From contig NZ_JOMJ01000001.1 in the NCBI RefSeq assembly GCF_000711295.1, positions 1-49,401 on the forward strand: a stretch of 49,401 nt of DNA, in the 5' to 3' direction. Below the pieces are notes generated by a model that worked only from the letters and a program-made list of their open reading frames with translations, did no database searches and was not told the origin of the DNA. This document shows, piece by piece, positions 8,253 to 16,758 of this stretch. The stretch's first letter is position 1. Every line of letters begins with the position of its first letter. The DNA comes from Desulfohalovibrio reitneri. GTDB lineage: Bacteria; Desulfobacterota; Desulfovibrionia; Desulfovibrionales; Desulfovibrionaceae. A program made the translations under genes and the position numbers.

Positions 8253-8780
8253 ATGATCCAGACGCGTTCCCTTGCCCTTCTCGCTTGTCTGGCGATGCTG
8301 GCCGTTCTGGCCGCTGCGTGCGGCGGCGACGGCAAGTTCGCCCAGGAGGCGGAAACGGAGAAGGCTGCCGTGAAACTCGTGCGCGATACCGCTCGCGGAG
8401 GCTACGACTTGGTTTCCAGTGAACAGCTCAAGGAATGGACCGACCAGGGCAAAGATATGCTGGTGGTGGACACCATGCCCTTTGAGGCCAGCTACGCCAA
8501 AGCTCATATTCCAGGCGCGAAGCAGTTTCTTTTTCCCATACCGGACATGGCCGAATGGAGCACCGAGCAGACGGGCGGCAAGAGCAAACAGGACTTCGCC
8601 GATCTGCTGGGTCCGGACAAGTCCCGCACCATCGTCATCTACTGCGGCTTCGTGAAATGCACCCGCAGCCACAACGGCGCGGCCTGGGCCAAGCGGCTGG
8701 GGTACGAGAACGTTTATCGCCATCCCGGCGGCATTTATGCCTGGAAGGGCCTTGGCTACCCCGTGGAGAGCGTGGAGTAG
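8253..8780 (+). CDS. Rhodanese-like lipoprotein
   Basis: The 175-residue protein starts with a lipoprotein signal: a hydrophobic stretch then LAAAC, giving a lipidated Cys near residue 23. A rhodanese fold follows (residues about 50-170): VSSEQLKEW, MLVVDTMPFEASYAKAHIPG, then the active-site loop CGFVKCTRSHNGA and a C-terminal NVYRHPGGIYAWKGLGYPV. Rhodaneses move sulfane sulfur through a persulfide on the loop cysteine. Two cysteines are present, CGFVKC; the first is at the usual catalytic position. It likely sits in the membrane or periplasm with the MauE-like protein encoded just upstream. Substrate is not evident. Confidence 0.85.
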   Translation: MIQTRSLALLACLAMLAVLAAACGGDGKFAQEAETEKAAVKLVRDTARGGYDLVSSEQLKEWTDQGKDMLVVDTMPFEASYAKAHIPGAKQFLFPIPDMAEWSTEQTGGKSKQDFADLLGPDKSRTIVIYCGFVKCTRSHNGAAWAKRLGYENVYRHPGGIYAWKGLGYPVESVE

Positions 8781-8786
8781 GCGAGT

Positions 8787-9516
8787 TCAGACCAGCGCGT
8801 TTTCCCGCTGGGAATCCATGGCGAAAAGGCAGGCGGTGCCGGCCGCCCGCCCCCTGGCCCGCAGCGTCTCCAGATTGGCTTCGGGAGAAAGGCTGAAAAG
8901 GGTCAGGGACGCCGTGGGGTAGCCTTCCACCCGGCACAGGTCCAATTCCTCGTCGCTTGTGGCCGTGCGCATCATGGCGTTGGGGATGCGGGCCATCTCA
9001 ACCGCGCCGTGGAGGTAGGTTAGCGCTTCCTCTCCTTCGTTATCACTGTCGAGGCGTGCGGTAATGGCCAACTCGGTGTTCCAATTGCGCTTGGGCTTGT
9101 AGGCCAGAAGGAGCGACAGGTCGGCTTGGTCCAGGTCCGTGCCCAGCTTCCAGCCTTTGCGCGGCTTGTCGAGCACCAAGTGGACAGTTCCGCTCAAGGG
9201 CGTGGCGGCGGTATCGGGGTGATTTTCCTTTTCCGCATCATCGTCCTCCGGCTCGTCTTGGTAGATGACCACGCCGAGATCGTATGAGGCGGCATCTCGC
9301 ACCAGCCGTTCCAACTCCTGACCCCGCCGTTTGTCCGGGGTGAGGCGCAGGAAGATCATGTCGGAACGGAAGAACGCCCCGCCCAGGGCCTCCAGCCCGG
9401 CGGCGACGTTTTCGCTGAATGTGGCCGCTCGTACGACTGTCCAGGTGGCGAAGACGGAATCGTCGCGCAGTTTGTTCTCCAGTTCAGGCAGGTTGGAGGT
9501 GAGTTCCTCGTAGTTA
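8787..9516 (-). pseudogene. C-terminal part of an IS-disrupted SLC12-type transporter gene
   Basis: This is the hydrophilic C-terminal domain of a cation-chloride/amino-acid permease (SLC12 type). It reads NYEELTSNLPELENKL, then ATWTVVRAATFSENVAAGLE, a DMIFLRL strand, an acidic linker (YQDEPEDDDAEKEN) and NAMMRTATSDEELDLCRVEG near the end. The frame is open through to the stop at 8787. It has no start of its own; the first codons come from the IS end. The membrane part lies at 10978-12573. Joining the two across one copy of the TTA target gives ...GLTGARNYEEL..., in frame, which shows the two pieces were one gene. Confidence 0.82.
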
Positions 9517-10980
9517 GTCGGTCCTGAAAAAGGCCTTTCAGATTGAATCAGGCGTACTTTAGTCTGCCCCGACTCCAGGTTCCGAAGCAGAGCCAAGGGG
9601 CGAAAAGAGACAAAAAGTGCTTCAGTCCCCGCATCCACTTCTTGAAGTTGAACGCGGCTGCGGCCATCAGCAGGTTGATCGCATCACCGAGGGCCCCTTT
9701 CAGGAAGTTTTTGGCCATGCGGAAGTCGTGTTTGAGATGTCCGATCACCGGCTCGATGCCAGCGCGTCTGCGAAAACGTTGCCTGGCCTTTCGTCTCTGG
9801 TAGGGCGTGTCGCTTTTCTTCGGCCGGCCCGGAATCAGAATGCTCGTGTCACCGACTTTTTTGCGCCCCCTGTAACCCCGGTCACAGATGGCCGCCTCGG
9901 GGCAGGATTCCGTGATTTGCGAAACTTGCTCCAGAACATCCGGCAGGGTGTGACCGTCGAAAACGTTCTCCTTGAAGGACATGGCTCCTACGATCACACC
10001 GGTGGTCTTGGTCCAGGCGATGGAGGCCTTGCGTCCGAACTCGTACTTTTTGTGCTCTTTGCCCTTGCCGATGCAAAGCACGTCCGGTTCGTGCAGGCTG
10101 TAGATCTTGTTCTTGTCGGTACGTTTCTGGTCATGGACCCGGCGGAAGAGCTGCATAGCTTCCCTGTGCCTGGCCAACGAATCCCTGGGCAGTTTGCGCT
10201 CAAGTTCGCGGATCAGGACGCCAGCCATGGTCCGAATGCGTTTGATGATCTTGCGACTCTTGAATCGCTGGCGCAGGAGGCCTGGCAATTCACGGCGGAA
10301 ACTGCGGCGCAAGCTGATTCCTTCGAACTCGGCGATGGCCCTGCATCGCTTGATGACCTTGGTCAGAAGCTTCACGTCAGTGGGGAAGGTGATGTTCTTC
10401 TCCTGGACCGTGGTGTCCACGGCGATCTCCCGCTCCATGGCGTCGTCGCCGTGCAGACCCACCGAGACCTCGAAGATCAAACGCGCCCCACCCTCGCCGA
10501 TGCGTTTGCGGAAATAAACCAAGTCCGTGGGGTCACAAGGAAGCCTCCACCGGAAATGCGTCTCACCGCAGAAGGCCTGATAGTAGGGGTTCCGGACCCA
10601 AGCCTCAATGACACGCTCGTCGCTCAGATTTTCAAGCTGCTTGAGGATCATGAGCCCGACCATGAGTCTGATGGGCTTTGCTGGACGACCATACTCACTA
10701 TAGAGGCTAGAAAACTCCTGCTCGAACCTTTCCCAGGGGATGTTCGCTGCAAGCTTGAGCAGCGGGTCCTTGGGATTGAGCTGATCGATGAGGTCCTCGT
10801 AGAGGAAATTGCCCTGATCGCTTTTGGCTGGCTTGGCCTTCATCATCACTCCCGAACCGGTGACGGCGCGACCGGTTTCTTGCAGAATCACTACAGTTCC
10901 TGGTCGAGAATGATACATTGAATGCTACACTTTGTTAATTCTTTTCAGTGTCATAGATGTTTTTCAGGGCCGACTAATTA
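9514..10980. mobile_element. IS5-like insertion sequence, about 1.46 kb, inside the SLC12-type gene
   Basis: The ends are GTCGGTCCTGAAAAA (9517-9531) and its near-perfect inverted copy at 10960-10974 (14 of 15). Including the flanking TTA/TAA, the match extends to 17 of 18. TTA occurs at 9514-9516 and again at 10978-10980, consistent with a three-base target duplication. Removing 9517-10980 or 9514-10977 gives the same joined sequence and rebuilds an open reading frame in the host gene. The element carries one intact transposase gene on the minus strand. No second copy occurs in this window. Confidence 0.85.
9548..10846 (-). CDS. IS5-family DDE transposase
   Basis: The protein is 432 residues from the ATG at 10846 (a second ATG at 10843 has better spacing to GGGAG; an upstream ATG at 10918 is also possible). 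The N-terminal part resembles DUF772 of IS5-type transposases: PIRLMVGLMILKQLENLSDE, WVRNPYYQAFCGETHF, DLVYFRKRIGEGG. The DDE catalytic core shows IAVDTTVQEKNI (first Asp), CDRGYRGRKKVG (second Asp) and RAGIEPVIGHLKHDFRM (Glu). It is intact and may be active. Its frame is clean although both flanking pieces belong to a broken gene, so the insertion may be recent. Confidence 0.92.
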   Translation of the reverse strand: MMKAKPAKSDQGNFLYEDLIDQLNPKDPLLKLAANIPWERFEQEFSSLYSEYGRPAKPIRLMVGLMILKQLENLSDERVIEAWVRNPYYQAFCGETHFRWRLPCDPTDLVYFRKRIGEGGARLIFEVSVGLHGDDAMEREIAVDTTVQEKNITFPTDVKLLTKVIKRCRAIAEFEGISLRRSFRRELPGLLRQRFKSRKIIKRIRTMAGVLIRELERKLPRDSLARHREAMQLFRRVHDQKRTDKNKIYSLHEPDVLCIGKGKEHKKYEFGRKASIAWTKTTGVIVGAMSFKENVFDGHTLPDVLEQVSQITESCPEAAICDRGYRGRKKVGDTSILIPGRPKKSDTPYQRRKARQRFRRRAGIEPVIGHLKHDFRMAKNFLKGALGDAINLLMAAAAFNFKKWMRGLKHFLSLFAPWLCFGTWSRGRLKYA

Positions 10981-12573
10981 CGTGCTCCGGTGAGCCCCAG
11001 CAGGCGGACGAATCCCTTGGGATAGGCTAGGTCCCGCAGCAGGCCATAGACACGCGCCACCTGATCGGAATTCTCCACCGGCACCAGGACGTTGGCCTTC
11101 CACGTCTTTTCCCTCGGGCCGGTGTACCGTTCCATTTTTTGGCCGCCCACTTGGCCATGACCGCCATGAGTCCGCTGCGCACGTCGCCGAAGGGCGCCTT
11201 GAGGTGTTTGCGCACCAGGTAGGTGTGCAGGATGAGCACGACCACAATCGCCACCAGGCTGAAGGTCGGATTGACGATGAACATGGCGAACAGGCAGCCC
11301 AGCGCTCCAACCAGGGAAACAAAGCGGGGAATGCGTAGTAGTGGCGGAAGCTGACCAGCTTGAGGCTTTGCTCCAGCAGGACCACGACGTTGATCATGGC
11401 GTAGGTCACCAGGAAGAACATGGTGATGAGAGGGGCTATGGCATTGAGGTTGCGGAGCATGAGCGCGGCCAGAACGATGGCCCCGGTGGCCATCATGGCG
11501 TTGCGCGGTTCCCCCGATTGGGTGCGCTTGGCGAAGATTCGACTGGCGGGGAGGACGTTGTGGGATGCCAGGGCCTGCATGATGCGCTGCGCGCCAACCA
11601 CGGAGGAGAGGGCGGAGGAAAAGGTGGCTCCCAAAAGCCCGGCTAGAATGGCGGGGCCCCAGGCCGCCTTGTCCACCATGATGGTGTACTGCCCGGTTAG
11701 CTCGTCCACGGTGGCGCTTGCGGCCAGCCAATAGGTCAGGCCCAGGTAGACCAGCAGGCTCAGTCCGATGGCCCCGAGCGTGCCGATGGGAATGCTCTTT
11801 CTGGGGTTTTCAGCTCGCCGGACATGTTGGCCCCGGCCATGATGCCGGTGGAGGCCGGGAAGAAGACCGCGAAGACCGCCCAGAAGCCGACTCCCTGGAA
11901 GTTGGTTTCGGGGCTGCCGGGGAAGTTGCCCCACCATTGGATTGACTCGCTCATGGACCATTCGGCAGCGGCCCAGCCGATGGAGACCAACGAGCCCACG
12001 ATGATGGCCAGGATGATGTACTGCACTTTGAAAGCCAGCCCTGCGCTGACATAGCCTATGCCGAAGATGATCGCGAACACGGCCAGATCGACCACGATGG
12101 CGGGGTGATCCGGGAAAATATAGGTCCAGCCCGCGCGGAAGCCGAAGATGTACATGGCCGCGGCCAGGGCCTGGGGAAATTTAGAGGGGAATGCCGATGC
12201 TGCCCCCCATCTCCAGGCCAAGGGACTGGGAAATGATGGAGAACGCTCCGCCGGAACCGATGCGGATGTTGGTCACCACGGAGGAGGAGAGCGACAGGGC
12301 GGTGAACGATGTGATGGCGAACGAGAGCAGGATGATGAGCCAGCCGCCAAGAAGACCCGCGTTGCCAACAACCCAGCCTTCCCGCAAGTACATGATGACG
12401 CCGAGGATGGTCAGCAGGGTGGGGGTGAAGACGCCGCTGAAGGTGCCGAACAGCTTGGCCCTGCCCTGGGGCTGGATGTGTTCCTCGACCGCTTCGCGGA
12501 TCTCCCCGCCCGCGCTGGAGGGAGTCTCGACCTTTCCTTCGATGCGCTGCTCGTTTTCGTCGCGTTTCGCCAT
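10978..12573 (-). pseudogene. N-terminal membrane part of the disrupted SLC12-type transporter gene, with four frameshifts
   Basis: The gene starts at 12573 (MAKRDENEQRIEGKVE). The core is an APC/SLC12-type permease: FGTFSGVFTPTLLTILGVIM, LREGWVVGNAGLLGGWLIIL, SIISQSLGLEMGG, FPASTGIMAGANMSGELKNP, IGTLGAIGLSLLVYLGLTYW, AQRIMQALASHNVLP. Such proteins co-transport K+/Na+ with chloride or move amino acids. Frame breaks occur near 12180, 11810, 11325 and 11135. Three are single-base shortenings of a homopolymer (A5 to A4, C5 to C4, A7 to A6), which could be sequence error or slippage decay. Independently of these, the IS at 9517 separates the C-terminal domain, so the gene is very probably dead. 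It is divergent from trkH. Confidence 0.8.
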
Positions 12574-12671
12574 GGGCAGTCTCCGGTTTCCGAAAAATGA
12601 GAGTCTCTCGATTGGCGACTCTACTCCAAGCAGGAGAAAAAGTGAAAACATCGTCGTCGTTCAATGCGGTC

Positions 12672-12700
12672 TTGGTAAAAATACGCAGAGAAGGTACATT
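12672..12700 (+). promoter_or_regulatory. Candidate promoter of the trkH operon
   Basis: TTGGTA (12672-12677), a 17-base spacer and TACATT (12695-12700) form a plausible sigma-70 promoter 41 bases upstream of the trkH GTG. The hexamers match consensus only in part. Confidence 0.35.
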
Positions 12701-12740
12701 GGAATATCCTGCTGTCCCGACAACGTGAGCAACTGATCCG

Positions 12741-14201
12741 GTGAAGAAAGACGCCCCGCTACTCCTGTCAGTCCGCCCCATGGTCGTATGCCGGGCGCTG
12801 GGCATGTTCAGCCTCATTCTTGCGGGACTGACGGCCGTGCCGCTGGTTGTCTCCCTGCTGTTCGGAGAGTGGAACCTGTCGCTGCGCTATCTGGCGGTAA
12901 TAGCCTTTTTCCTGGCGGCCTACGGCGGGGCGCGGCGGTTGCGCGTCTCTCTTCGGGGTATCCAGGTCAACGAGGTCTTCGTGGTGGTGGCGCTTCTCTT
13001 CGCCCTGGTGCCGCTGGTCATGACCTATCCCATGAGTTCCGCCGGGATGGGGTTTATGGACGCCTACTTCGAAGCCCTCTCCGGAGCCACCACCACGGGG
13101 CTTAGCACGCTGTCCACGGTGGAGGGGCTGCCGGAGACGTTTCTCTTCGCCCGGGCCTGGATGCAGTGGTACGGGGGCCTGGGCATCGTCATCCTTTCCC
13201 TAGCGCTTCTGGTTGGGTCCGGCGGCGCGGCCAAGCGGCTGGCAGCGGCCGAGAACGTTGAGGACGACCTTTTCGGCGGGACCAAGACCTACGCCCGCCG
13301 GGTGCTGAGCATTTACCTGGCCATCACCCTGGCCGGGCTCGTGCTGGTTGTGGCCTGCGGCGCACGGCCGTTCCAGGGGCTGCTCCTGGTCCTGGCCGGG
13401 GTCTCCACCGGTGGTTTCGCTCCGCTGGACGCCAGTCTTGGGGGATACAGCTTCCTTGTCAGGCTGGCGGTTGTGTTTGTCTGTCTCGCCGGGTCCATGG
13501 ACCTTATCATGTATGCGCCGCCTTATCGAAGGACCAAGGCCCGCCGGTTCGCCTACATGGAGGCCTTCGCGTTGCTCCTGCTGATTCTTCTGGCCGTGCT
13601 GGCCATGACCGCCTGCCTGCGGTTCGCCGAGGGCTGGGGGTGGTCCCAATCCCTTGGCAACGGGCTGATCATGGGCCTGTCCGCCCAGTCCACGGCCGGT
13701 TTCGCCAGCGTCGATCTCTCCACCGTCTCACCCGTGACCAAGGCGGTCCTGCTTCCGGCCATGTTCGTGGGGGGCGGTTCCGGCTCCACCGCAGGAGGGG
13801 TGAAGATTCTGCGGATTCTGCTATTCATGGGACTGTTGCAGACCTTTTTCGCCCGACTGAACATGCCCAGCCGGGCGGTGCGTCCGCCGAGAATACGGGA
13901 CTTGCGGCTCCGGCCGGAGAGCATCCAGAACGCCCTGCTGCTCATCCTGCTCTATTCGAGTTTGCTCTTTCTCTCCTGGGCGGCCTTTCTGGCATACGGC
14001 CTGCCGCCCCTGGATTCGCTGTTCGACGTGGTCTCGGCGCTGGGTACGGTGGGGCTCTCGGCGGGGGTGGTGAAGCCGGGACTGCCGGATCCCCTCAAAC
14101 TCATACTCTGTCTGGACATGCTCATGGGCCGTGTGGAGATAATTCCGGTGCTGTTGCTTTTCCACCCGGCAACCTGGTTCGCGAGGAGGGCGAGGACATG
14201 A
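12741..14201 (+). CDS. trkH: TrkH-type potassium uptake membrane protein
   Basis: TrkH forms the K+-translocating pore of the Trk system with TrkA as gating partner. The 486-residue protein is highly hydrophobic, with about ten helices. Four pore-loop filter regions are seen: ATTTGLSTL (near 120), VSTGGFAPLD (near 225), QSTAGFASVD (near 320) and LGTVGLSAGV (near 430), each with the conserved Gly. VGGGSGSTAGGVKILR is the usual TrkH motif following the third filter. The start is a GTG at 12741. The stop overlaps trkA as ATGA. The disrupted SLC12-type gene is divergent, so two potassium or chloride-related transporters share one intergenic region of 167 bases. Confidence 0.93.
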   Translation: MKKDAPLLLSVRPMVVCRALGMFSLILAGLTAVPLVVSLLFGEWNLSLRYLAVIAFFLAAYGGARRLRVSLRGIQVNEVFVVVALLFALVPLVMTYPMSSAGMGFMDAYFEALSGATTTGLSTLSTVEGLPETFLFARAWMQWYGGLGIVILSLALLVGSGGAAKRLAAAENVEDDLFGGTKTYARRVLSIYLAITLAGLVLVVACGARPFQGLLLVLAGVSTGGFAPLDASLGGYSFLVRLAVVFVCLAGSMDLIMYAPPYRRTKARRFAYMEAFALLLLILLAVLAMTACLRFAEGWGWSQSLGNGLIMGLSAQSTAGFASVDLSTVSPVTKAVLLPAMFVGGGSGSTAGGVKILRILLFMGLLQTFFARLNMPSRAVRPPRIRDLRLRPESIQNALLLILLYSSLLFLSWAAFLAYGLPPLDSLFDVVSALGTVGLSAGVVKPGLPDPLKLILCLDMLMGRVEIIPVLLLFHPATWFARRART

Positions 14202-14860
14202 GGACCGTATTCGTGGGAGCCGGCGAAACAGCCGTGCGCACTGCTGAATTGCTCATCGGCAGGGGGTATCAGGTGGTCATCGTGGAAAGCGATGAAGAGA
14301 AGATCGATGCGTTTTCCGAAGAGATGGATTGCAGTTTCCTGCAAGGCGATGGCAGCAATCCGGCCGTTCTGCGCCAGACCAATCCCGGCGACAGCGACGT
14401 CCTGCTCTGTCTGACCAACAGCGATCAGGACAACATTATCGCCAGCCTCGTGGGGCGCACTCTCGGTTTTGGCCGGGTGGTGACCAGCATAGCCGATCCT
14501 GAATACGAGCCCATCTGCCGCGAACTCGGGCTGAAGGACACCATCATTCCCACCCGCACGTTCAGCCGCTATCTTGCCGATATGGTGGAGGGAGTGGATA
14601 TCCTTGAGTTGACCACGTACATCAAGGACACCGCCCGCTATTTTTCGTTCACCGCCGGAAAGGATGAAGCGGTGTCGGTGGAGGAACTGGATCTGCCGGA
14701 GACCGCCAGGGTCATCTGCCTCTACCGGGATGGCAGCTTCAAGCTGGCCGACAGGGAGACGGAGATTCGCAAGGGGGACGAGGTGGTCGTTCTCACCCAC
14801 AGCGAAAACATGGCGGAGTTGGAAAAGCGGTGGCGGCCTGGAAGCGAAAAAGAGGAATGA
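14198..14860 (+). CDS. trkA: TrkA-type NAD-binding regulatory subunit of potassium uptake
   Basis: The 220-residue protein is one RCK unit: an RCK_N Rossmann domain (MRTVFVGAGETAVRTAELLI, then VVIVESDEEKIDAF, GDGSNPAVLRQ, LLCLTNSDQDNI, about residues 1-120) and a TrkA_C domain (about 140-212; FSFTAGKDEAVSVEEL, DRETEIRKGDEVVVL). It binds NAD(H) or ATP/ADP and gates TrkH. The start overlaps the trkH stop by ATGA and the stop overlaps ynjD by ATGA, so the three genes are likely translated in series. The size matches single-RCK TrkA/KtrA-type proteins, not the double E. coli form. Confidence 0.92.
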   Translation: MRTVFVGAGETAVRTAELLIGRGYQVVIVESDEEKIDAFSEEMDCSFLQGDGSNPAVLRQTNPGDSDVLLCLTNSDQDNIIASLVGRTLGFGRVVTSIADPEYEPICRELGLKDTIIPTRTFSRYLADMVEGVDILELTTYIKDTARYFSFTAGKDEAVSVEELDLPETARVICLYRDGSFKLADRETEIRKGDEVVVLTHSENMAELEKRWRPGSEKEE

Positions 14861-15525
14861 GTATCGGCCCCGCGCACAGCGGCGGATACGCCCCTTTGCG
14901 CCTGCGCGGCGTGGGACTCGCTCTGCACGGCGAGCCATTGGTTCAGGGGCTGGATCTGGAAGTGCCTCCGGGCGAGGTGGTGACGCTCATGGGGCGCAGC
15001 GGGACGGGCAAATCCTCGCTGCTGGCCTACATGACCGGGACCCTTCCCCAGGCCTTCCGAGCCAAGGGAAGCGTTTCCATCAACGGGACGGGCCTTGACG
15101 GCCTTCCCCCGGAGCGTCGCAGGCTGGGCATCCTCTTTCAGGATGACCTGCTTTTCCCGCACATGACCGTGGGGCAAAACCTGGCTTTCGCCCTGCCATC
15201 AAGTCTCAAGGGCGGCGGAGCGCGTAAGGCCAGGGTCGAGGCGGCACTTGCGGAAGCGGGGCTGCCGGGTTTTGCTACGCGCGACCCGGAAACCCTTTCC
15301 GGTGGCCAGCGGGCCAGGGTTTCGCTGCTGCGGGTGCTGTTGGCCGAACCCCTTGCCCTGTTGCTGGACGAACCCTTTTCCAAACTGGACGTGCAGACGC
15401 GAACCTCGTTTCGCGCCTTTGTTTTCGACCACGCCAGAGGGCTGGGCCTGCCGACCCTCATGGTGACGCACGACCCGGACGACGCCCGCGCGGCGGGCGG
15501 CCCCGTAATCAACCTGGACGAATGA
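14857..15525 (+). CDS. ynjD: YnjD-like ABC transporter ATP-binding protein
   Basis: The 222-residue ATPase has Walker A (MGRSGTGKSSLL), Q-loop (GILFQDDLLFPHMTVG), ABC signature (LSGGQRARVSLLRVLL), Walker B (LALLLDEPFSKLD) and H-loop (LMVTHDPDDA). It pairs with the binding protein and permease encoded next, in the E. coli ynjBCD set (here order D-B-C). The substrate is unproven; family members are often called thiamine-like transporters. The start at 14857 overlaps trkA (ATGA). Confidence 0.85.
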   Translation: MSIGPAHSGGYAPLRLRGVGLALHGEPLVQGLDLEVPPGEVVTLMGRSGTGKSSLLAYMTGTLPQAFRAKGSVSINGTGLDGLPPERRRLGILFQDDLLFPHMTVGQNLAFALPSSLKGGGARKARVEAALAEAGLPGFATRDPETLSGGQRARVSLLRVLLAEPLALLLDEPFSKLDVQTRTSFRAFVFDHARGLGLPTLMVTHDPDDARAAGGPVINLDE

Positions 15526-15554
15526 CCCGGCTCCGGCCGGAACAAGGAGACCGC

Positions 15555-16754
15555 ATGAATCGACTTCTCGCCGCTTGCTTTTGCCTGGTCCTCTGCCTCG
15601 CGGCCGGCGATTCCCGAGCCGCGGAACCCTGGGGGAAGGTGGTGGAACAGGCCGACGGGCAGACAGTCTACTGGAATGCCTGGGCGGGGTCCGAGGCCAC
15701 CAACGAGTACATCCAATGGGTTGCCGACGAGGTCGAAAACCGATTCGGCATCACCCTCAAGCACGTCAAGGTGGCCAATTTGGCGGAGTCCGTGTCCCGT
15801 GTGCTGGCGGAGAAGTCCGCTGGCAAGACCGACGACGGGTCGGTGGATTTGCTGTGGATAAATGGCGAGAATTTCTTGGCCATGAAACAGAACGACCTCT
15901 TGTACGGCCCCTTCGCCGAGCGTTTGCCCAATTACGAATTGACCAATGCCGATGATTGGCCAACCCTGACCGAGGATTTCACCGTGCCCACGGAAGGGTA
16001 CGAGGCCCCATGGGGCATGGCTCAGATCGTCTTTCTCCACGATACGCGGCGGTTGCCCGACCCACCTCGTTCCATGAACGAGTTGCTGGCCTGGGCGAAA
16101 AAGAATCCCGGGCGTTTCACCCACCCGCAAGTGAGCAACTTCATGGGCTCCACCTTCCTCAAGCAGGCCCTGTACGAGTTGGCCGAAGACCCGGAGGTGC
16201 TTCAAGAACCCGCTACGGACTCCAATTTCCAGCGGGTTACGGAGCCGCTTTGGGCCTGGTACGGCAAGCTGCGTCCGCATCTCTGGCGGGACGGCGAGCA
16301 GTTCCCCGAGAACGCCCCGGCCCAGCATCAACTGCTGGCCGACGCCGAGGTGGACGTCTCCATCTCCTTCCACCCTCCCGAGGCCTCCAATCTCATTCAG
16401 AACGGCCTGTTGCCGCCCACTGTGCGGACCTATGTGCTGGACGGCGGGACCATCGGCAACACCCACTTCCTGGCCATTCCCTTCAATTCATCGTCCAAGG
16501 AAGCGGCCATGGTCACGGCCAACTTCCTGCTTTCTCCCGAGGCGCAGGCGCGCAAGCAGGACCCCCGCGTGTGGGGCGATCTGACAGTGCTGGACCTGGA
16601 CGGGTTGTCCGATGAACAGCGAAAGGTTTTCCATGAATTGCCCAAGGGGGCGGCCACCCTCTCCCGCGAGGAACTGGGCGACCCGCTTCCCGAGCCGCAT
16701 CCCTCCTGGATGAACCGCATCGTGGAGGAGTGGGGACGCCGTTACTCCGGCTGA
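15555..16754 (+). CDS. ynjB: YnjB-like periplasmic substrate-binding protein
   Basis: The 399-residue protein begins MNRLLAACFCLVLCLAAG with a signal peptide that likely cleaves after SRA-A. It is an extracellular solute-binding protein of the iron/thiamine/polyamine-type fold: TVYWNAWAGSEATNEYIQWV, DDGSVDLLWINGENFLAMKQ, GYEAPWGMAQIVFLHDT and SISFHPPEASNLIQNG. The start at 15555 follows AAGGAGA and fits the signal peptide; an upstream ATG (15522) overlaps the ynjD stop but would add a charged leader. It stands between ynjD and ynjC as part of the ABC importer. Confidence 0.85.
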   Translation: MNRLLAACFCLVLCLAAGDSRAAEPWGKVVEQADGQTVYWNAWAGSEATNEYIQWVADEVENRFGITLKHVKVANLAESVSRVLAEKSAGKTDDGSVDLLWINGENFLAMKQNDLLYGPFAERLPNYELTNADDWPTLTEDFTVPTEGYEAPWGMAQIVFLHDTRRLPDPPRSMNELLAWAKKNPGRFTHPQVSNFMGSTFLKQALYELAEDPEVLQEPATDSNFQRVTEPLWAWYGKLRPHLWRDGEQFPENAPAQHQLLADAEVDVSISFHPPEASNLIQNGLLPPTVRTYVLDGGTIGNTHFLAIPFNSSSKEAAMVTANFLLSPEAQARKQDPRVWGDLTVLDLDGLSDEQRKVFHELPKGAATLSREELGDPLPEPHPSWMNRIVEEWGRRYSG

Positions 16755-16758
16755 GGCC

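Noticed and set aside
9514-10980. IS with a two-base TA target (IS630/Tc1 type)
   Set aside because: The transposase is IS5-like and the three-base TTA fits better with the rebuilt host frame.
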